A stretch of DNA of 59,556 bases from Prevotella sp. (GTDB taxonomy: Bacteria; Bacteroidota; Bacteroidia; Bacteroidales; Bacteroidaceae): positions 1 to 59,556 of the forward strand of contig JAGAAJ010000050.1 in assembly GCA_017615355.1 (NCBI GenBank). The letters are read 5' to 3'. Within the stretch, counting starts at the first letter, position 1. Each line of letters opens with the position of its first letter. The notes below the pieces were generated by a model that saw only the letters and a program-made list of their open reading frames with translations, made no database searches and had not been told where the DNA came from. Positions 53,133-59,556 of the stretch are shown here, piece after piece. Position numbers and translations under genes: made by a program.

Positions 53133-53177
53133 GAACTAGTTGAACTAGCTATACTTGTCTAACTAGCTGAACTAGAT
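53133..53177 (+). repeat. 9-bp GAACTAGCT array, kdsC-maf gap
   Basis: GAACTAGTT, GAACTAGCT, ATACTTGTC, TAACTAGCT, GAACTAGAT: five units in exact 9-bp register. Each TAG falls in the kdsC reading frame, behind its TAATAA stop. Confidence 0.8.
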
Positions 53178-53199
53178 TATTTGGAAAGTCCAGAAAACT

Positions 53200-53781
53200 A
53201 TGCTTGACAACCTAAGAAAATACCACATTATCCTGGCCAGCAATTCACCGCGCCGCCGTGAGCTGCTTGCTGGTCTTGGCATCGATTATGAAGTGCGCAC
53301 TATTCAGGGCATTGACGAGAGCTATCCCGCTGACCTGCCCGTCAATCAGATAGCAGAGTATATCGCCGCTGAGAAAGCCGCTGCCTATCAAAAGCAGATG
53401 GCCGCCGACGAGCTGATTATTACTGCCGATACCATCGTTGTGGTTGATACTGAGGTGTTGGGCAAACCACAAGATGCCGATGACGCCCGTCGAATGTTGC
53501 ATCAGTTGAGCAACCGTACACATCAGGTCATTACCGGCGTATGTATCACCACGGCTGAAAAGCAGCGTCGCTTCTCAGTCATTACTGATGTCACGTTCAA
53601 GGCATTAACTGATGAGGAGATTGACTACTACATCACGAATTACCGGCCCTTCGACAAGGCTGGTGCCTATGGCATACAGGAGTGGATAGGGTATATCGGC
53701 GTGACGGGCCTGCACGGCAGTTACTTTAATGTGATGGGTTTGCCCGTGCAGCGCATATACAATGAGCTGAGAGATTTTTAG
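53200..53781 (+). CDS. maf: Maf family nucleotide pyrophosphatase
   Basis: 193 residues with the Maf signature ASNSPRRRELLAGLGI, then ADTIVVVDTEVLGKP, NRTHQVITGVCI and the C-terminal DKAGAYGIQEWIGYI. Hydrolyses non-canonical or specific NTPs (dTTP/UTP or m7GTP types) to house-clean nucleotide pools. Last gene of the run, ended by a long perfect hairpin. Confidence 0.96.
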   Translation: MLDNLRKYHIILASNSPRRRELLAGLGIDYEVRTIQGIDESYPADLPVNQIAEYIAAEKAAAYQKQMAADELIITADTIVVVDTEVLGKPQDADDARRMLHQLSNRTHQVITGVCITTAEKQRRFSVITDVTFKALTDEEIDYYITNYRPFDKAGAYGIQEWIGYIGVTGLHGSYFNVMGLPVQRIYNELRDF

Positions 53782-53800
53782 AGCCTCCTTACGAAAATAA

Positions 53801-53852
53801 CTAAGCGACTTTTGATTGAATTCTCTCGAGAATCTGACCAAAAGTCGCTTAG
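53801..53852 (+). terminator. Long hairpin terminator after maf
   Basis: Perfect 14-bp arms (53801-53814, 53839-53852) enclosing a second ATTCTC/GAGAAT stem, followed by a T-rich tail. Confidence 0.88.
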
Positions 53853-53867
53853 ATAATTTTATAACTC

Positions 53868-53891
53868 GCTTCCTCAGGAGAAAAAGGAAGC
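53868..53891 (-). terminator. Terminator after GH51 gene
   Basis: GCTTCC (53868-53873) and GGAAGC (53886-53891), 14 bp behind the GH51 stop on the minus strand. Confidence 0.6.
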
Positions 53892-53904
53892 TCCGTATTG
53901 TTTT

Positions 53905-55917
53905 TTACAGCTGATATTCAAGCATAACCATTGAGTAGGGCTGCAAATCGAGCGTGAACTTCTTCTTGGCCTTCAGTTGTTCGGTTTGCGGAACAATGGG
54001 CTGAGCTTCAAAGTTGTTTTCCTGGTCGGGGGAACCGGCAAGCACAGTCTTTGTAGCCATCTTCTTCAGACCAAAGCGCGAGAGGTTGATGTTGGCCTTC
54101 TTTGGCTGGTCGCCGGCGTTGACAAGCTTCACGAAGAGCTTGCGTGTCTTCACGTTGAGGATGACGCTTTGGCCGTAGTGCACATCGGCCTGAGGCTGCT
54201 CGATGCCAGGCTCGTCGCCCTCGAAGCTAACGCAGTCGCCGTAGTAATACTGGCCGCTCGACTGACCAAACAACTGCTGCACATAGTAGCTGCAGGTGAG
54301 GAACGGACGCTCATTGTCGTAGTAGATGAGGTCGGGGTTCCATTGTGTGCCGTTCTTGCGGGCGAAGAGGGGAGCGTAGCTGGTCATGCAGACCACGTCG
54401 GCGTTGCGCTCGACGTGGAGCAGATAGAGACCTTCGGCCAAGGCATCGATGAGCTTCTTGTCCTTAGCGGCATACTCGCCCAGATAGACCTTTGTCTTGC
54501 GGTCGCGGGGATAGTTGTCGTACTGGCGCTTGTTCAGGAAGTAGTTGTTCTGCTCATAGTAGTGCTCGTCGAGTATGGGCATGTCCAGCTCTTCAGCCAG
54601 CTTCCAGCCAGCTTCGAAGTCGGGATTGCCGGCGTGAGATCCAGGACCGGCGGTGCCTACGATGACGATTTCAGGATGAGCCTTCATCACGCGCTCATAG
54701 ATGTACTTGAAGCGCTCAATGAACTCGGGCGAGATCTTCTCTTCGTTGCCCAGACCCAGATACTTCAGGTTGAAGGGTGCAGGATGGCCGGCATCGGCAC
54801 GCATCTTTGCCCACTTGTTGGTAGCAGGGTCGCCGTTGGCCCATTCAATGAGGTCGATGGCCTCGGCCACCCACTCGTCCATCTCCGACATAGGCACTAC
54901 GTCCTGAGCCTGAGTGGGCCACATGCCCCAGCCGCCATTGGTTCCCTGGCAGCTGACACCGCAGGGAAGGATGGGTACAGGCTCCATACCGAGATCTTCG
55001 CAGAATTGGAAATACTCGAAGTAGCCGAGACCGCAGCTCTGGTGGTAGCCCCAGGTGTTCTTCAGCTGTCGGCGCTGCTCCTTCGGACCGATGGTGGTCT
55101 TCCAGCGATAGGTATTCCAGAATCCGTCGCCACCGCCGTGCACCACGCATCCGCCGGGGAAGCGCATGAACTTCGGATGCAGGTCGGCCAGTGCCTGGGC
55201 CAAATCCCTGCGCAGGCCGTGTCCCTTATAAGTGTCCTCGGGCATGAGCGACACCTGATCGATGTCGATGTCACCCACGGTGAGGACGAGAATCTGCAGG
55301 TTGGCATTCTGACAGTCTTCAGCAGACGTCAGCACGGCCTCATACTTCTGCCACGAGGTGCTGCTCACGTCGAAGGTCGTTTCAGCCAATACTATCGGAT
55401 TGGCTCCCCAGCCCTCTCCGGGCTTGGCCAGCACCACGCGCACCTGCTTGGCGCTGCCGATGTTGCGAAGGAAAACGGAGAAGTCATACTTTGCGCCGGC
55501 CTTCACCGAGATGCCGTCGAAGCCGTCATTCTGCAGACCGAAACCTTTCCATCCCTTGTAGTCATGGTACTCCTTCGTGCGCTCGGCATGCAGGCGCAAG
55601 TAGGTGGCGTTGTTGGGGTGGAGTGGATTGTCCATGCGCACCTGCAGAGTGCCAAGGGAGTGGCCTGGACGTATCTGCTTCCATGCTGTGCCGGCACCCC
55701 ATCCGTCATGGTCGGCAGGACTGTATTCGAAAGAACCGTTCTGCACTAACTCGGCATAGAGACCGCCATCGGCTGAGTTGTTGATATCCTCGAAGAAGAT
55801 GCCGATGAGTTCGTCGCTGATGGCCTTGCCGCCCTTCGGAGCGCTCATCGGTCGCTGGGCGTTGAGGCCTACGGTGACTGCCATGAAAGCGGCAGCCATT
55901 GCTATAGGTTTCTTCAT
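53905..55917 (-). CDS. Secreted GH51 alpha-L-arabinofuranosidase
   Basis: Releases terminal arabinose from arabinan or arabinoxylan. It has 670 residues with a signal peptide (1 to about 20, ending LNAQ). A CBM-like sandwich (about 120-225) precedes the barrel. The acid/base Glu is in YLGLGNEEKISPEF and the nucleophile Glu in VYLGEYAAKD. PGGCVVHGG and the C-terminal beta domain (QPYSMVMLEYQL) are as usual. It is downstream of the lipoprotein and two GH43 genes on the same strand, forming an arabinan-type cluster. Confidence 0.95.
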   Translation of the reverse strand: MKKPIAMAAAFMAVTVGLNAQRPMSAPKGGKAISDELIGIFFEDINNSADGGLYAELVQNGSFEYSPADHDGWGAGTAWKQIRPGHSLGTLQVRMDNPLHPNNATYLRLHAERTKEYHDYKGWKGFGLQNDGFDGISVKAGAKYDFSVFLRNIGSAKQVRVVLAKPGEGWGANPIVLAETTFDVSSTSWQKYEAVLTSAEDCQNANLQILVLTVGDIDIDQVSLMPEDTYKGHGLRRDLAQALADLHPKFMRFPGGCVVHGGGDGFWNTYRWKTTIGPKEQRRQLKNTWGYHQSCGLGYFEYFQFCEDLGMEPVPILPCGVSCQGTNGGWGMWPTQAQDVVPMSEMDEWVAEAIDLIEWANGDPATNKWAKMRADAGHPAPFNLKYLGLGNEEKISPEFIERFKYIYERVMKAHPEIVIVGTAGPGSHAGNPDFEAGWKLAEELDMPILDEHYYEQNNYFLNKRQYDNYPRDRKTKVYLGEYAAKDKKLIDALAEGLYLLHVERNADVVCMTSYAPLFARKNGTQWNPDLIYYDNERPFLTCSYYVQQLFGQSSGQYYYGDCVSFEGDEPGIEQPQADVHYGQSVILNVKTRKLFVKLVNAGDQPKKANINLSRFGLKKMATKTVLAGSPDQENNFEAQPIVPQTEQLKAKKKFTLDLQPYSMVMLEYQL

Positions 55918-55945
55918 AAAATAAATGTCTTAAGTATTAGGATGA

Positions 55946-56536
55946 TTATTTTTCGAATGTAACAAACAGACCGAAGTCGCCGAAGGACACGTCGCAATAG
56001 ATTTTGATGGGCTTACCATTATAGTCGTAGGCGTATTGTGCTTTGGCATACATGCCATTTGCCTTGATGAATTTCACGTACTCATCGTAATCAGAGAACG
56101 CATCGGTGCCGCGTGAGCCGTCCATGTTGAAGCCGTAGATCTTGTTGCCGTCGGCCACCTTGGCAAAGGCGTTGAAATACTCGCGCTGAACGGCTTCTCC
56201 GTCAATGTCAGCGGCCACGGGCGAGCTCATATTATATTGCTTGCCAGACATCTCACTCTCTGAGTACCATACCTTCACTTTGGTCATCTGGTCGGTGGTG
56301 AAGGGCTCCAAGCCGCACACTTCCTTCACCTTTGAGGCGAAGGTGGCCATGTCAAGCGTTCCGTCGTCTTCATTTGCTGTGGCGGTGGCCTCCTGCTCCT
56401 CAGTCACTTGCTCCTTTGCGGGCTCGTTTTCAGCGGGCGTAGCCTCTGCATTGCCCTTGTTGTCCTTACTGCCGCCGCAGGCTGTCATCATTGAGAAGCT
56501 AGCCATGCACATGATTGCAAAAAATACTTTTTTCAT
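55946..56536 (-). CDS. Putative lipoprotein, function unknown
   Basis: 196 residues from MKKVFFAIMCMASFSMMTACGG (lipobox MTAC). An acidic Glu/Ala/Thr-rich linker (about 25-65) precedes a compact domain of about 130 residues with VWYSESEMSGKQYNM and VSFGDFGLFVTFEK. No family recognised. Position between GH43 and GH51 genes suggests co-expression with the arabinan cluster. Confidence 0.78.
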   Translation of the reverse strand: MKKVFFAIMCMASFSMMTACGGSKDNKGNAEATPAENEPAKEQVTEEQEATATANEDDGTLDMATFASKVKEVCGLEPFTTDQMTKVKVWYSESEMSGKQYNMSSPVAADIDGEAVQREYFNAFAKVADGNKIYGFNMDGSRGTDAFSDYDEYVKFIKANGMYAKAQYAYDYNGKPIKIYCDVSFGDFGLFVTFEK

Positions 56537-56588
56537 GATTTCTGAATGTTTATTGGTTAATTTTTTTTTAGTTGTGGGGAAAAGCCTT

Positions 56589-58049
56589 TTAGTGCTGGCG
56601 GAAATTCCACTTAGAGTTGTCAGTAGAGAAGTCATACTCGGCAAGGGTAGGGGTGCTGTCGCCTGCTGAGTATAGACAATACTTCTGGTTCTTGCCTTCC
56701 TGGCCAGGGATGACGTAAGGCATGATACGATAAGTGCCGTCGGTCAGTTGCTCGATGCGCCAGAGCTGCTCGTCGAGGTCAGCCAGTTCCTTGGTGACAA
56801 CCTCCAGCTTGTCGGTGGCGGTCAGCGCTCGGTTGGTGCCCTCAATACGGATGACGTAGAGCGGTCCGCAGATGGTGCCGCCACGCTGGGGAACGGGCAC
56901 TACCTGCCATTTCTGCCAGGGACGGAACATGTAGTCGCTGCAGCGCACGGCAATCTCTCCCTCGGGCCATGAGCCCTGCACCTCGGCCAGCGTCTGGTTG
57001 GCCACGGGCTTGGGAGCCTCCTGCATCTGATCGCGGTTGAACCATCCCTGACGAGCTACCTGCATGCGCACGAAGTCAACGGCCAGCTCCAGAGAGTAGC
57101 CGCGGCGCTCGCTCTCAATCTCGTAGACGCCCTCCTTGATCTGCTCTCCGGCATAGGGCCAGTCGTTCTTCCAGAGCATGGGACGGATGGCCAATGTGGA
57201 GCGACCGCCCATATCGAAGTCGGCCTCCCAGTGGAACGACATCAGCTCGACGCCATCGTCGATGATGGTACGGCCGAAGTGTCCAGCACCAGTCTTGCGG
57301 TCGCCAGCAGCGATGACCATACGGCCACCACCGTGATACATGTCGCGTCCCACATTATCTATATAGGGACCCTCAACGCTGCGCGAGCGGCCTACCACGA
57401 TGTTATAGGTAGAGTTCACACCGTCGCAGCAGGTTCCGTGAGTGCCAAGCAGATAGTACCAACCGTTGCGGTAGATGAGGTCGGTGGCCTCGCAGTCGAT
57501 GGCGATGTCCTTCTCCTTGTTGCCGCTGACACGAAAACCGGTCTTCGGGTCGAGCTCAATGAGACGGATAGTGCCGAAGTAGGTGCCGTAGCTCACCCAG
57601 AGACGGCCTGTGGTGGGGTCGAGCAATATGCCCGGATCGATGGCGTCCTGATCCTCCATGCCGTCGCTGCTGCACACCTCTACGGCCTCTGTCCACTTGA
57701 AGTCAGGGCTCTTCGGGTCGAGCGTCTTGTTCCACATCGTGAGGATGCGGCCGCTGTGTCCGCCACCCAGACCACCGCCGGTAGCACCATAGATGCAGAG
57801 GTAGCGGTCGCCAATCTTGATGATGTCGGGGGCTGCACCACCGCCAGGACGCTCAGCTCCGCTGTTCCATGTCCAGCCGTTCTCGCTGATGAGACCGCCG
57901 CCGCCCGTGCCGAAGGTGTAGTATTTGCCCTCGCACTCGGCGATGGTCGACGGGTCATGGATGTAGGGTGCGCCTACTTGCGCCGCTACGCGGGTAAATG
58001 AGAAATGTGAAATGATAATGGATAAACCAATCAGATATTTCGTTTTCAT
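56589..58049 (-). CDS. Secreted GH43 arabinanase-type enzyme
   Basis: 486 residues, starting MKTKYLIGLS (a TTG two codons upstream is less likely). Signal peptide to about 24, then a five-bladed propeller. IHDPSTIAECEGKYYTF carries the catalytic base Asp, AIDPGILLDPTTG the pKa-modulating Asp, and DCEATDLIYRNGWYYL the acid Glu. This matches endo-1,5-arabinanases and related arabinosidases. A C-terminal beta-trefoil or sandwich-like region (about 340-486) may bind sugar. The gap to the upstream GH43 is an octamer array. Confidence 0.9.
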   Translation of the reverse strand: MKTKYLIGLSIIISHFSFTRVAAQVGAPYIHDPSTIAECEGKYYTFGTGGGGLISENGWTWNSGAERPGGGAAPDIIKIGDRYLCIYGATGGGLGGGHSGRILTMWNKTLDPKSPDFKWTEAVEVCSSDGMEDQDAIDPGILLDPTTGRLWVSYGTYFGTIRLIELDPKTGFRVSGNKEKDIAIDCEATDLIYRNGWYYLLGTHGTCCDGVNSTYNIVVGRSRSVEGPYIDNVGRDMYHGGGRMVIAAGDRKTGAGHFGRTIIDDGVELMSFHWEADFDMGGRSTLAIRPMLWKNDWPYAGEQIKEGVYEIESERRGYSLELAVDFVRMQVARQGWFNRDQMQEAPKPVANQTLAEVQGSWPEGEIAVRCSDYMFRPWQKWQVVPVPQRGGTICGPLYVIRIEGTNRALTATDKLEVVTKELADLDEQLWRIEQLTDGTYRIMPYVIPGQEGKNQKYCLYSAGDSTPTLAEYDFSTDNSKWNFRQH

Positions 58050-58058
58050 AATCAATGT

Positions 58059-58147
58059 CGTTATTTCGTGAAGTCGTTCTTTGTTTTGTCGTTATATCGT
58101 TATGACGTTATTACGTTATCACGTCTTTTCGTTATTACGTTATTTCG
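58059..58147 (-). repeat. CGTTATNN octamer array, GH43-GH43 gap
   Basis: About eleven 8-bp units, one shortened to 7 bp; the seven from 58090 to 58145 are in exact register. The TAA stop of the upstream GH43 gene (58140-58142) is itself inside the last CGTTATTT unit, so the array has set or replaced the end of that gene. Confidence 0.88.
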
Positions 58148-59556
58148 AAGAGAGCGTAACATTATAATTCTTTACGGGCTCGCCCTTCTCGTCAAGGAAA
58201 CGGACGCAGAAGTCGCTCATGCCTGGGCCGTTGATGATGGCTCCGCGAAGGATATTGCGGCCTTTCTTCAGAGTGAGACGCTGCGACATGGCGTCGTCCT
58301 TCACCATACGGCGGTCGCCGCTGAGCAGCAGGGCTTCCTCGCCGTTGAGCCACCACATCGAGGCAGAGTTGGAACCGACTGCCAGACGGACGTTCTCAAT
58401 ATCTTCCTCGCAGTCGATGATGGTGACGGCCCAGAAGAGCACACCATACACCTTCTCGCCGTACTTCTCGGCGAAGCGGAAGAGCTTCACGTTGAACATA
58501 TTGCTTTCCAGAGCGTGCCACGTCAGCGTCTGCTTCACGGTCTTCACCTGTGGGCCTTCGGGCATTTGCTGGGCACCACGGCCAAAGCCTGCAGGGGCCT
58601 GCTCCTGCTGGAACACGGCCGTCACCTTCTGGCCGTCCTTCGGCAGGATGGTCTGCTGTCCTTTGAAGTATTCGCGGTTGAAGTGCTCGCGCAGATAGCT
58701 GTCGGTAAAGACGGTGTTACCGCTATTGGGCTTATCGATGGGCTCTAAGAGCATCCAGCGGCGGATGAAGCCTTCGTCGTCGGGCTTGGCTGCAGGAGCC
58801 TTGGCTGCCACGGGCGTGAAGTAGTCGGGACGGTTCTTGAACTGTATCCAGTCGACGCTGAGTGCGCCGTCGCCCTCATTGGTGATGACGAGGTCGGTGA
58901 CTCCATTCGGTGTGTAGTCCATATTGACGGCCTGCGAGAGCCACTGGTTGGAGAGGTCGCGACGGAAGCGGGCCATCATGGGATCTGCGGATGGCTCAGG
59001 CTTTACCGTCAGTTTTACACGAGCGATGACCTTGCCTGTGGCACTTTTCTCGCGGATGCAGAACTCGGTGTTGTCGGAGGCTTTCACGTTGATGATCAGA
59101 TAGCCGTCCTTGATGCAGCTGAAGTCCACGTCGTTGTATTTCAGCCAGCTGCCTTTCACAGGCAGGGTGGCCTGATAGCTGCGAAAGGTGTTCACGGTAT
59201 CGATGAGCTCCTCGGTCACATCGCTGCTGGCAGCGCTGAAGCGGTCAATCTCAATCTTCTCCGTAGCGTTGTTGATGCCTACACCACGAAGGGTCTGCTT
59301 CACCTCCTGGATGGTACCGTCCGGATTGAAGTACAGTTTCTCGATACAGGCAGAGCGGCGCTTGTCATCGTTCGGCGAGAAGTAGTTGTGATGATAGAAC
59401 AGATACCACTGGCCTTTGTAGTTGATGATGCTGTGATGATTGGTCCAGCAGCCGTTGGGCTGTTCGGCCATGATGAGTCCCTTGTATTCGTAGGGGCCCA
59501 TCGGATTCTTGCTCATAGCATATCCGAGGACTTCGGTCTTTTCCCTCACATAGGGA
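58140..59556 (-). CDS. GH43 family enzyme with C-terminal accessory domains, 5' end beyond window
   Basis: About 470 residues visible; the frame continues past the window edge, so the catalytic N-terminus is cut off. The visible start has the last propeller blade (GPYEYKGLIM, NHHSIINYKGQWYLFYHH) of GH43. A CBM6-like domain (about 110-230, ending DWIQFKNRPDY) follows, then a beta-sandwich region (about 240-469) with WWLNGEEALLL and GRNILRGAIING resembling a sugar-binding module. Third glycosidase of the arabinan-type cluster and probably its upstream member in this window. Confidence 0.88.
   Translation of the reverse strand, partial: PYVREKTEVLGYAMSKNPMGPYEYKGLIMAEQPNGCWTNHHSIINYKGQWYLFYHHNYFSPNDDKRRSACIEKLYFNPDGTIQEVKQTLRGVGINNATEKIEIDRFSAASSDVTEELIDTVNTFRSYQATLPVKGSWLKYNDVDFSCIKDGYLIINVKASDNTEFCIREKSATGKVIARVKLTVKPEPSADPMMARFRRDLSNQWLSQAVNMDYTPNGVTDLVITNEGDGALSVDWIQFKNRPDYFTPVAAKAPAAKPDDEGFIRRWMLLEPIDKPNSGNTVFTDSYLREHFNREYFKGQQTILPKDGQKVTAVFQQEQAPAGFGRGAQQMPEGPQVKTVKQTLTWHALESNMFNVKLFRFAEKYGEKVYGVLFWAVTIIDCEEDIENVRLAVGSNSASMWWLNGEEALLLSGDRRMVKDDAMSQRLTLKKGRNILRGAIINGPGMSDFCVRFLDEKGEPVKNYNVTLSSK

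Noticed and set aside
53977-55749. 590-residue reading frame antisense to the GH51 gene (also 33134-34396 antisense to glgB, and 51180-52598 and 31838-33133 antisense to their neighbours)
   Set aside because: Each is the mirror of a well-supported enzyme gene in GC-rich codon context. Translations lack domain patterns and are rich in the residues expected from a reverse-complement reading.

Overview
The window is 59.6 kb of a Bacteroidota chromosome, most likely Prevotellaceae (Prevotella sensu lato). The signs are Bacteroidetes-type promoters (TTTG, about 19-20 bp, TAnnTTTG) in front of many genes, almost no Shine-Dalgarno sequences, many secreted glycoside hydrolases (GH31, GH43, GH51, GH95), a TonB-dependent receptor with a CarboxypepD_reg-like domain, an LruC-domain lipoprotein, and a methylmalonyl-CoA decarboxylase operon for propionate formation. 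Genus assignment is inference. The window opens inside groEL and closes inside a GH43 gene, so both end genes are partial.

Layout. 0-15 kb is housekeeping: groES-groEL, a transmembrane Ser/Thr kinase, YebC, pheT, a membrane PP2C phosphatase, dapA, a secreted EEP-fold enzyme, udk, a DUF308-like membrane protein, a secreted DNA/RNA nuclease, a Nif3 / zinc-ribbon pair and an orphan HsdR_N protein. 15-19 kb has a GH31 glucosidase/xylosidase, metF behind duplicated promoters, and an Asn/Gly-rich secreted protein. 19.4-23.4 kb is an accessory islet: a HUH (Y1/RAYT-like) transposase with an apparent DprA-like C-terminal domain, next to a 30-bp tandem repeat; a strong promoter leading into a nested stem-loop RNA region; a low-GC Cys-rich leucine-rich-like lipoprotein; and a 169-bp palindromic MITE-like element. 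23-35 kb has a beta-helix carbohydrate-binding lipoprotein, metH, a CbpA-type DnaJ, kdsB, a MORN protein, YhcH, glgB and a DUF6057-type membrane protein. 35-43 kb has a two-module GH43, the mce-mmdA-mmdE-like-biotin carrier operon and an LruC lipoprotein. 43-60 kb has a TPR-SpoIIE phosphatase, a GH95 / GNAT / TonB receptor operon, nitroreductase-DUF2520-kdsC-maf, and an arabinan-type cluster (GH51, lipoprotein, GH43, GH43).

The most unusual signal is not a gene. The chromosome carries many short tandem repeats of 7, 8 or 9 bp that hold strict register. Several fill the gap between a stop codon and the next start in an operon. Others form inverted arrays, giving stem-loop elements of roughly 80-150 bp. 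Copies of these and of GC-rich palindromes lie in frame inside protein genes. metH carries two 82-bp copies of one element, read in the same frame, plus a 117-bp perfect inverted repeat. kdsB, a GH43 and the GH95 carry smaller ones. The insertions fall in inter-domain or loop regions, as Rickettsia palindromic elements do. The HUH transposase at 19.7-20.7 kb is a conceivable mobiliser, but that link is inference.
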